Shown here in pieces: positions 9,223-17,228 of a stretch of 64,000 nt of DNA. The DNA is from Epithemia pelagica (Eukaryota > Bacillariophyta > Bacillariophyceae > Surirellales > Surirellaceae). The notes under the pieces are model-generated. The model was not told the DNA's origin. It was given only the letters and a program-made list of their open reading frames with translations, and ran no database searches. Each line of letters opens with the position of its first letter. Position 1 is the stretch's first letter. The position numbers and the translations under genes were made by a program. The stretch covers positions 1,240,001 to 1,304,000 of the forward strand of contig OX337238.1 of the NCBI GenBank assembly GCA_946965045.2, written 5' to 3'.

Positions 9223-10335
9223 CGGTGTCTCGGGTTGATTGCCGATTCTGCAGATAGTCCATGTCATTTCAGTGTGTCTGATTCAAACTATTCTTCGTCT
9301 TTCAAACCACCAGTAGTAGGTTCTTCTCCTTCCCCTACTCCAGAGCTTGATCCATCTTCTTTGATGACCCCCAAGATATCACAAGAACAAATGGATCCGT
9401 CTCTTCCCAAGATTCCGACGCCGTTGTTTCCACTTCGTTTTTCAGATGAGACCCAACCGTCCATTGCCGATATCAAGACCAAGATTGACACTCCGTCGCC
9501 AACTCTGGTTACTCCAAGCTCTCCTCGACCGAGACATCGTTCGATAAGCTTCGCAGGTACGGTTTCTTGTCGCAAGTTTTCAAGTACGAAACCAGCAGCA
9601 AGACGAAAATCTTAACCTCGATCGGGTTCGGCAAATCCTACGACGTCTGTCCAATCGATTTTGAGAACTTCTTCCTTATCGTCCTTTCAAGATGTTCAGA
9701 GCTCAGACACGATTCCTACAGATTCCTTAGCGGTTGACGAAGAAATTAGTACTACTAATCGCAGACTGATCTCCGCAGTCGCAGAAGCTTCGCACGCTGA
9801 GAATTCACGCCAGTCGGTCCTCACGGACGCCGCGACTGCCTCACAACTTCCTATTGGTACCTCTCGTGCATTTGGAGCCCCGTCTCCTAACATTGCTTCC
9901 GATCAATCAGGTCGGGCGCTATCTCGAAACTTGGAACGACTTCAATCAGAGATACGCTCAGGCGAAGAAATGTTAGGTGAGTCCCAAATCGTACCTTTGA
10001 CTGCTCATGCGAGCACTCAGGAAGTGATCCCATCGGTTGAACAACCGAGGAATCTCCCAAACGATCCGTCGCACATCTTCACGAGGAAAATTCCGCGACC
10101 TCCTCTTTCAACACCGAAGATAATCCACAATGTGGATACATTGGTCTCGATTTGCAATCGCAAAGTCTCGACACCGAAACCGTCTCCATTTATCCACGAG
10201 ATAAACCTGGATGCAGCCACCAAGAATTCATCGTTGATTGCCGAGTACAACTTCGATCTTCAATCCCTTTTCGACGCCTTCCCAAATTCCACGATCAGCC
10301 CGGGTTCCGAGTTCCGTTCCATCGACGAAATCTGA
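9223..10335 (+). pseudogene. Linker region between Gag and reverse transcriptase, interrupted by stop codons
   Basis: This region is in the same reading frame as both the gag ORF and the RT ORF. It is broken only by TGA at 9220, TAA at 9613 and TGA at 10333. The predicted peptide is Ser/Pro/Thr-rich and ends in a stretch typical of sequences just before RT in this group (FPNSTISPGSEFRSIDEI). The last stop falls where related elements have a continuing residue (GAAATC-TGA-CAAGTG). A CGA-to-TGA change there would explain it. No separate ATG start is convincing. Confidence 0.5.
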
Positions 10336-12678
10336 CAAGTGCTGGGCACCCACCCATTCTGGGACAAGATTGATGAGATCCTTCGTTTTGGTGCCCGCTA
10401 TACGTTCAAGCCACTACCATCAGAAGACGATCGTCACAAGGAAAACGACGCCATTTTGGAGTATGGAAACCACGCCTCTGCTCGGAAGAAGCCCGAAGCC
10501 TTGCGCAAGGTTATGCAAAAAGATTCGAAGTTTGGATATGCATTCCCAGTAACCTTCGACTGCACTCGTCAAATCAAGAATGGCCGAGCCGGACCCTTGG
10601 GGGTTGCACAGCATAACGGTATTGACGAAAAAGGAGAAATCATCACGAAGGACCGGTTGGCACACGATCAGACGTTTTCGATGGGATTCGCCCCCTCTCT
10701 GAACAAACTGGTGGACGAGTCAGTCCTCATCGATCTGGTCTACGGCTGGTGTATTGATAGGGTGATCCATCAAATCGTTGCGATCCGTCAGCAGTTCCCA
10801 TCGGAACGGATCTTTATTTGCAAGTTTGATTGGGGCGCCGCATACAGGCGGATCAACGGAGATGGAACGTTAGTCGCAAGTTCCATAACGACCAACGCGG
10901 ACGGCCAGTTTGCAAATTTGTTGTTACGTCTTTCCTTTGGAGGTAAACCTCACCCGGCCATGTTCAGCGCTATATCAGAAGCCGCTTGTGACTTGTGCAA
11001 CGACATCGTAGATGTCAAAGACTGGAACCCTGACCGCTGCCAATCACCACTCCAACACATGATGGGGCCGATTTCACGTCTTCCCAATGACGTTCCGTTT
11101 GCGAAGAGTCAGGAAATGGCGGTTGACGTCCTTCCACGTCCAGAGGGCTTCCACGATGTCTATTTAGACGATATGATTCAGATCTTTGTCGACCGCCCCG
11201 ACATCGTCGATCGAACCTCCAAGATTGTTCCGTTGGTTCTTCATCTCCTCGTACGACCGAACAACGACGATGAACCCATTGCTCGCAACGAAATACTCGC
11301 GGCCGACAAGATGATGGCAGAAGGCAGCCCGTCCGAGGAAATGAGGGTCCTTGGTTGGTTGTTAGATACCCGCCAATTACTCATCCGTCTCCCGACCGAT
11401 AAATTTTTGAATTGGAGCAAATCGGTCGAACGAATGCTCAAGGCCAAGACTTGTACCTTCGACGATCTCGACTCCTTACTGGGAAAGCTAGTCCATGCGA
11501 CCAAGGGCATCCCACTAGCTCGGTATTTTACCAAGCGACTGCGACAGTTTGTGACCAACTTTACACGGAAATACCAAGCCAAATACGAAGCACACCGCTC
11601 TCCATCTGACGAGCAACAACCCCAAGTCTCAGGAGCCAAACGAGGCCAAAATAGACCCAAGCCCTGGTTCCGCTATAAAGTACCAGAGGCAATCCGCCCA
11701 GACCTGCGCATGTGGGCGCACCTCCTCAAAAAAGCACACGACGGCGTAAGCTTTAACCTGCTGACATGCCGCCGTCCATCCCACGTCTTCATCGTTGACT
11801 CCTGCCCCTTCGGCATGGGAGGATTCTCAGTTAGCACTGGGAAGGCATGGCACTGCGCTCTCGACCCGGACGTCTACGCTTTGGCCGCAACGGCAGCAGA
11901 CATGAAAGAGGATGAGATTTTCGGGAAACCAGACCACAAACTATCAAATAATCTCTTCGAATTCATTTGCCAAGTGGTTACCGTGTGGATTGCTTGCCTG
12001 GACGGCTCGGTTTCAAGAGAAGACTGCATCCTCAGCCTATCCGACAGTAGTTCTGCGACAGGCTGGCTGCACCGTTCGTCGTTCGGAGTCCAACAATTAA
12101 ACCACCAACGAGTGTCAGAGAAACTCACTATGCTTGCTCTGTCGCATGACTTTACCCTCCACCCAGAACACATTCCGGGGAGGATAAATCATGTAACTGA
12201 CATGCTTTCTCGCACGTTTGATTGTTGTGATAACGAACTAACTGACAAAATTCTCTCTCTCTACCCGTCCCAGGTGCCAGCGAATTTTCGGATATACCCA
12301 TTGCCAACCGAAATAAAATCCTGGATCTCATTGGTCGCACCGCTGCGGCCCGCGTCTTCTTCGGACGCGTCGAATCCTCCCACGAGGACCGAGACAGAAC
12401 TTGGAAACGGTGGATCGAGCACCTTCAGCTCTTTGGAATCCACAGCGACCCCTTTCTGGACGGCTTCTCGTCCATTCGGCACCGATCGCAGATCGTCTGC
12501 ACCTTCATGCAGCGACTCCGTGACGGAGCTTTCAGCCGAGGGGTTGCGTCGAATTTACGAACGGGCACTATCGAAAAGGCCCTTAGCAACCTGGCTTCAA
12601 AGTTCCGGGATCTCGACAGGCCAAGCCCATGCCATGTCACGGGGAGCAACCGCTACCACCCACTCATCGAGTCCCTGA
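10336..12678 (+). CDS. Reverse transcriptase and RNase H of the DIRS-like element
   Basis: The open frame follows the TGA at 10333. The first possible start after it is a GTG at 10339 and no good ATG exists, so translation probably depended on upstream sequence. RT motifs are visible: CKFDWGAAYRRIN (motif A region), LRLSFGGKPHPAMF, and the catalytic box VYLDDM with YLDD at 11161-11172. RNase H-like motifs follow (HVFIVDSCPFGMGGF, SLSDSSSATGWLHRSS, HPEHIPGRINHVTDMLSR). The last ~110 residues after SWISLV lose similarity and overlap the recombinase frame, from 12246. Their composition suggests the meaningful frame there is the recombinase one, about one nucleotide back. Confidence 0.75.
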   Translation, partial: QVLGTHPFWDKIDEILRFGARYTFKPLPSEDDRHKENDAILEYGNHASARKKPEALRKVMQKDSKFGYAFPVTFDCTRQIKNGRAGPLGVAQHNGIDEKGEIITKDRLAHDQTFSMGFAPSLNKLVDESVLIDLVYGWCIDRVIHQIVAIRQQFPSERIFICKFDWGAAYRRINGDGTLVASSITTNADGQFANLLLRLSFGGKPHPAMFSAISEAACDLCNDIVDVKDWNPDRCQSPLQHMMGPISRLPNDVPFAKSQEMAVDVLPRPEGFHDVYLDDMIQIFVDRPDIVDRTSKIVPLVLHLLVRPNNDDEPIARNEILAADKMMAEGSPSEEMRVLGWLLDTRQLLIRLPTDKFLNWSKSVERMLKAKTCTFDDLDSLLGKLVHATKGIPLARYFTKRLRQFVTNFTRKYQAKYEAHRSPSDEQQPQVSGAKRGQNRPKPWFRYKVPEAIRPDLRMWAHLLKKAHDGVSFNLLTCRRPSHVFIVDSCPFGMGGFSVSTGKAWHCALDPDVYALAATAADMKEDEIFGKPDHKLSNNLFEFICQVVTVWIACLDGSVSREDCILSLSDSSSATGWLHRSSFGVQQLNHQRVSEKLTMLALSHDFTLHPEHIPGRINHVTDMLSRTFDCCDNELTDKILSLYPSQVPANFRIYPLPTEIKSWISLVAPLRPASSSDASNPPTRTETELGNGGSSTFSSLESTATPFWTASRPFGTDRRSSAPSCSDSVTELSAEGLRRIYERALSKRPLATWLQSSGISTGQAHAMSRGATATTHSSSP

Positions 12679-13643
12679 AGAGGGCGTGGAAGCATTTGGA
12701 TCCGGAAGACAAAAGACAAAAAGCCATTACCCCTCGACACCTGAGACATATGTTGATTGAGTTGACCAAACGAGACCCTGACGGACGGAACCCCTGCGAC
12801 CTTACATCCTTTCGAGCCTGCAACGCTGAACTAGCCTGTGCAGCTTACTTCAACGCGTGCAGAAGCTGCGAATACTCAACAGTGAAGCAGAGGGGCAAAA
12901 CGAGACTGCTCACCATCGGCAACATTGTTTTCAAATGCAACGATGATTCGCGGACCCCCATCGAATCGACCCACCCCGAGTTTCTTTCGCGCGCCTTCTT
13001 CGTTTTGATTACATTTGTGTCCCAGAAAAACGGCGAAAAATTTCAGACGAGGACACAGAGCCGAACCAACGACCCTTTGCTTTGCCCTGTCAAACTGTGG
13101 GGGCGAATCATCCGTCGGATTCTATTTTATCGGCCGGACGCACCCGCCAACACGCCGGTGAATTGTTGGTTTGATCCGAAAGTACTCGCGGCCGGAAAAA
13201 CCCCATCTCCTCGCTACATCAGAGCAGAAGACACGATCAAGATACTTCGGGAGACTTGTGTAAGCGGCGGCGGCCAAGCGAAATTCGGTTACAGACCTCT
13301 CGAGATTGGAACGCATTCGTAGAGATCAGGAGCCGCAATGGCATTGTTCTTGGCGAAGACATCAGTCCTCAAGATCATGATCTTGGGCAGATGGTCTTCA
13401 GCGGCGTTCCTGCGTTACATCCGCCCACAAGTGATGGAGTGGACAGCGGGCATGTCGACGGCGATGTTGACAAATCCTGATTTCCGACACGTCGACCCAT
13501 CGTCAAACACCGAAATATCAAGCGGAGACGTTGAAGCCTTGCAATCCAACCTGGAAGCAGCCATAGAGTCACCGGAGGAAATCAAGTTCAGTGGCTCCGT
13601 GGAATTCGACACTTTCACCTCGCATCTCAACCTCGAGTTCTGA
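12246..13643 (+). pseudogene. Tyrosine recombinase of the DIRS-like element, broken by a TAG in the active-site motif
   Basis: The frame opens after a TGA near 12243 and overlaps the RT frame by about 430 bp in the -1 frame. The first ATG is at 12507, but recombinase-like sequence starts earlier (DRTWKRWIEHLQLFGIHSD), so it was probably reached by frameshifting or splicing. Active-site residues are visible: the first Arg in NACRSCEYST, His and Arg in GTHS-stop-RSGAAMA, and the nucleophilic Tyr in LRYIRPQ. The TAG at 13320-13322 falls inside the His-x-x-Arg box, and the frame resumes correctly to 13643. This recombinase would insert element DNA without the target-site duplication made by DDE integrases. 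As written it is inactive. Confidence 0.72.
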
Positions 13644-13839
13644 CATCGTCGTTTGAGCGACCGAGCCAAATCTTTGGTGTCAATTCCGTTGTTCAATGGT
13701 GTTGGGAGCCATCTTGGTTTCCGGGGCCTTTACGGCACACACGACTACCCCTAGCGTGCATGAACTACTATGTGTGAGACCTGCACGACGACAGAGCGCC
13801 ACGACAGCTGCAGGATGTGGTCGCTGGGTCATCCCCTCG
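13644..13839. other. 3' non-coding region of the retrotransposon
   Basis: This stretch runs from the end of the recombinase frame to the right terminal repeat and holds no gene. It probably contains the element's internal complementary or split-repeat sequence, but no second copy in the window allows this to be tested. Confidence 0.4.
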
Positions 13840-13901
13840 TTGTCTGTCGTGCGTACGTCGTGACTTCGGGAGCAGATGTTCGGACATCAGATGGACGAGC
13901 A
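13840..13901. repeat. Right terminal direct repeat of the retrotransposon, joined to reductase sequence
   Basis: Matches 6221-6292 minus a 10-bp block. Immediately after gatggacgagca the sequence passes through a few unplaced bases (acga) into aldo-keto reductase coding sequence (gccgtggacgatgg, equivalent to 3388 onward). This marks the junction of the tandem duplication. Confidence 0.65.
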
Positions 13902-14469
13902 ACGAGCCGTGGACGATGGCTTGGTCAAGAGTATCGGGGTGTCCAATTTTTCACCGTACAAATTGCACAAGCTCTTGCAAACCTGTCGCATTCCACCGGC
14001 CGTCAATCAAGTCGAATGCCATCCCTATTTGCGATTGGCCGACTTGCATCGGTATTGTCAAGCCCACAACATTCATGTCACGGGATACAGTCCGTTGGGA
14101 TCGCCCGATCGACCCGACGTGGTGAGTAAGGAAGTAAATGAACCACTCTTGTTGCAGGATGAGACGATTGCCGCCATTGCCACCAAACATGGCGTATCAC
14201 CGGCTCAAGTCTTGTTGCATTGGGGTGTCGTGTGTGGTCCCCATTCCGTCTTGTGCAAATCGTCCAGTCCCAGCAGGTTGGAGCAAAATGTCGCCAGTCT
14301 GTCCGCGCTTGTCCTCAATGACGACGACAAGGCCCAACTCAAGGCCTTGGATCGACATCGACGATACATTACCGGAGCCTTTTGGATTGTCGAGAGCGGT
14401 CCCTATACCATGGAAAATTTGTGGGATGAAGGCACCACCGTGGATAATCTCTTGGCGGAGAAGAAATGA
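13902..14469 (+). pseudogene. Aldo-keto reductase, 5'-truncated second copy
   Basis: Corresponds to residues from about 146 onward of the complete gene at 2953-3951. It keeps GVSNFS, NQVECHPY and the C terminus with only a few substitutions (for example VNEPLLLQ for AHEPLLLQ, and SPSRLEQ for SRTRLEQ). All four catalytic residues (Asp, Tyr, Lys, His) lie in the missing half, so any product from the ATG at 13876, which lies inside the transposon repeat, could not be an active reductase. The frame is otherwise undamaged, which suggests the duplication is young. Confidence 0.8.
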
Positions 14470-14935
14470 AAACGAGACATCCTAGTAAGAGAGTGAAATC
14501 CATATAGATGGTTGATGGAGCAATATCGATTGATACAACTAGCTAGCTACATAGGACTGTGAACTGCCGAAACAAAGCATCATGGCATGTTTCGCAGCGT
14601 GAATGGTTTCATCCCAACCACCAAATCGGTCCAGTGGTTCCCACGTCCATTTCCGAAACAACACTGTTCATCTCGCGATCTCTCTCTCTCTCTTCTCTGC
14701 AAACCAAATCAAGACGAGTTCTGTGAATTGTTTTGTTGGTTAGCCTTCTCTCTCGTAGAAACTTTGTCTCTCTCGTAGAAACTTTGTCTCTCTCTCTCTC
14801 GGCATGGTAGTCTCATGGCGCCAGTGTCGTAAGCGCGTATTTCCGGGGTGTTTGTGGTGTCCGAACCAAGGATGGAACCATGCAGACGACAACCATTGGG
14901 GCATTCCCATGGACACAACCGTAACATCGCAACGC

Positions 14936-15869
14936 AGTCGGAACCAAATGAGTTGACACGCTTCCCCATTTTGCGTGATCGTATGGTTGAAGTGGTCATG
15001 GTAAGTATGCTGAGAAATATGCGCATACATTTTGTTTAGCAATTTTGTTCTCTAACGCATTCCACAAACAGAACCTGCTACGTCGTTGCGTTTCTCCGAC
15101 GCAAATGATGGTGGCAAACTGGGTCAAGATTGAACTTGCGTATATTAACACCTCTCACCCAGACTTTATTGGAGGATCACAAGCTGTTGCTTCTTTGATG
15201 GCGAAGATTGGAAAAGAGAATGACCGCAAGTGTGCGGCCGGTATTGCCGGTGTTGTCGGAGTGCCCGATAACGCACCGGCCCCTCTTTCGGACGCATCCG
15301 TGAACAACTACGAATATGAAGGTGAAGATGAGAACGTCTCGGTGTATGAGAAGCGATCAGCAAAGAGTGGAGGTATCATGGGCATGCTTTTTCAAAAGGA
15401 AGGCAAGCCGGGCAACAACGGAAAGAATGGTGGTCCCGTAGGAGGTCCTCCTTCTACGGTAGGTTCGGCCCGAAAGATCCAAAAAGGACGGGCCTCCTTA
15501 GAACCACCCAGTATGGTTGAGCTTCCACAGGTTCCAGATTGTATGAACCAGGCTGATATTCCAGTCACAGAGAAGGAAACGATTGAAATGGAAATCATCA
15601 AAACCTTGGTGGGTTCGTATTTTGACATTGTGCGCAAGAATTTTACTGACATGGTCCCAAAGACTATCATGTATTTCCTGGTCAACCATGTGCGTGATTC
15701 GCTGCAGAATGAACTCGTATCCGAGCTATACCGTGAAGCCGAAGTTGGCACACTTTTGCAAGAGGCCGAAGATATCGCAGCTCGCCGTCAGAGTTGCATG
15801 GAGATGAAGGATTTGCTCGGTAAGGTAATGGAAATTGTCAACGAAGTGCGAGACTATACAACACAATGA
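14936..15869 (+). pseudogene. 5'-truncated dynamin-related protein fragment, copy 2
   Basis: Almost identical to the fragment ending at 5346. The upstream exon piece is better preserved: it reads ELTRFPILRDRMVEVVM up to the donor GTAAGT at about 15000. Splicing to the exon starting at about 15073 gives the expected dynamin order (MVEVVM then NLLRRCVSPTQMM). The GTPase domain is missing as in copy 1. Differences from copy 1 in the last exon are few (for example RKIQKG for RKTQKG, and PKTIMY for PKTFMY). Confidence 0.7.
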
Positions 15870-16190
15870 AATAGGCAGTCTCCGGTGAGTTGGGAACGGC
15901 TCTACTTGGGAGTAACAGTATTGTCAAAAAGTGGGCGCACGTGAACGTTACTTGCAAAAATGAAGATCATAGTCATTGCTTCGTCGTTGTAAGTCCAACT
16001 CATTCATTGTTTGTTTCTATGACCAAAGCAAGGAGTAAATCTCAAAAACTGGAGTCTCTTTGTGTTTACTTGGAAAAATGCATGTCATGGAAAATCAGTG
16101 TCTAGATTTGTTAGATATTCTGTCGCCAAGTATCCAAACAATTTCATATGTATCAAACGAGTAATTTCCCTTCCACTTGCAAAATATCGC

Positions 16191-16570
16191 CTAGAGACGA
16201 ATGCCGATGAATTTCTTGAAGCAATCACGGCGCGTCTCCACTGTGCCTCCGGACGCCTGGCCGTAGAAATCCAGCGCGGCAGTCAACGCAGGCCCATTCA
16301 TGGTGTTCAAAGCTTGAAGAGTGGCAGGAAACAGGGGAAATGGGTTCCCAGTGCCATCATTCAACGGAGTAAGCATATCATTTTGATGGACAGCCACGGC
16401 GTTGCTTTGACGTGCATTGATATTCGCGAGGTGTGCATCGATATTCGCGAGGCGTGCATTGATAGGAGCCAAGCCAGCAGCCAAGCCAGCAGCCAAGCCA
16501 GCAGCCAAAGCCCAGGACCAAACCAAGCAGGGGCTCCTCCCCCCGCCACAACGCCTGTGGCAGCAGCAGT
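16191..16570 (-). pseudogene. Small repeat-family gene, 5'-truncated copy 2
   Basis: The C-terminal part of the gene at 5599-6165 (heptad stretch and SAP-like end) is intact. The N-terminal half is cut off at a cagcagcagt run, beyond which the minus strand reads into the unclassified insert. The Ala/Gly-Leu repeat is one unit longer than in copy 1. Confidence 0.7.
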
Positions 16571-16575
16571 AGTGC

Positions 16576-17174
16576 GTTCAAACTTAGGTAACAGAAATTG
16601 GAGTGTAATTTCTTCCCTAAGTTTAGGTAAACTTAGGTAATGAAATTTAGGTAGTTTAGGTGGCTACCAGTTCCGCCATCTATGGTGACTTAGTTCACAT
16701 CGTAATGACACCGTACAAATCCTTGTCATCTTCCTCCGGGCCTGTTCATTTGTTTGTTTGTGGTAAGTATATCTTACCTTCATCAAGTATCTGAGATTAA
16801 GGCCAACTCTCAAGCCTCAAGCAAACATCAGCCTTGTCTTGCCCATGCATATGTTACGGAGGTAACTCCACACATTATTTTTCATGGGTTTGCAATATGC
16901 TCAACTGAGATCCCACCAGTTGACTGATCGACAGTAGAGGTTCGATCACAAGGTTGTTCAGTTGCGATAGTGGCTCAATGCTGAGGAAGATCATCCGCCC
17001 TGTGTGTCCACCTGTACTGACTCACCATTGCAACAATCAAGCTGCGTTCACTGTTCAACCCGGTGTCACATAGTATGGTAGCATCCATAGTTTCTTGGAG
17101 AGGACCTACCTAAACTTTGGTGGGCACTTTCGGCGTCGTGAAAGATAGGCAAAACTTAGGTGCCTAAATTTAGG
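16576..17174. mobile_element. Unclassified insert of about 600 bp with repeated 'cttaggta' motifs
   Basis: This stretch interrupts the duplicated segment and has no counterpart in copy 1. Its left end carries acttaggta, ctaagtttaggtaaactt and aaatttaggtagtttagg. Its right end carries cctacctaaactttgg, aaaacttaggtgcc and taaatttagggg. Clustering of TTTAGG/CCTAAA motifs at both ends, partly in inverted form, suggests a non-autonomous DNA transposon, but I see no clean terminal inverted repeat or target-site duplication. No coding capacity was found. A related motif (gaaatttaggtcc) follows the fold-back at 19522. Confidence 0.4.
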
Positions 17175-17228
17175 GGATTGTGTTTGGCCAAGTGAATCCT
17201 GACAGTACGGAACTTCCTTCAGTTCCTA
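17175..17228 (+). repeat. Short direct fragment of the gag-like gene
   Basis: Matches 8071-8125 of the gag-like gene in the plus orientation (one base shorter), ending at cagttccta. It is followed immediately by gag sequence in the opposite orientation, starting near the position equivalent to 8060. The two pieces come from adjacent sites in the element but face each other. Confidence 0.75.

Larger units (their letters stand above)
6221..13901 (+). mobile_element. DIRS-like tyrosine-recombinase retrotransposon, decayed
   Basis: In order, the element carries a gag-like ORF, a linker, reverse transcriptase and RNase H, then a tyrosine recombinase, all on the plus strand. It has no integrase or protease typical of LTR elements. 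Having RT-RNase H followed by a tyrosine recombinase in an overlapping frame is diagnostic of the DIRS/Ngaro/PAT group. A 62-72-bp sequence is shared by the two proposed ends (6221-6292 and 13840-13901) in direct orientation. That fits split direct repeats of the PAT/Ngaro type better than the inverted repeats of classical DIRS. In-frame stops at 9220, 9613, 10333 and 13320 suggest this copy is inactive. The exact outer limits are inferred. Confidence 0.75.
13909..16570. repeat. Direct repeat, copy 2
   Basis: Second copy of 3391-5964 in the same orientation. Compared with copy 1 it has shorter CT tracts, 15 extra bases before the dynamin splice donor, 69 extra bases at about 15932-16000, and more 12-bp AAGL-encoding units in the small gene. 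It stops at a cagcagcagt run, where copy 1 continues with gcaacgtgc and this copy enters unrelated DNA. Confidence 0.85.

Noticed and set aside
6221-13901. LTR retrotransposon (Ty1/Ty3 type)
   Set aside because: No protease or DDE integrase. A tyrosine recombinase follows RNase H, and the terminal repeats are only 62-72 bp.
16930-16960. tRNA B-box-like gaggttcgatcac
   Set aside because: No matching A box or cloverleaf could be drawn around it.
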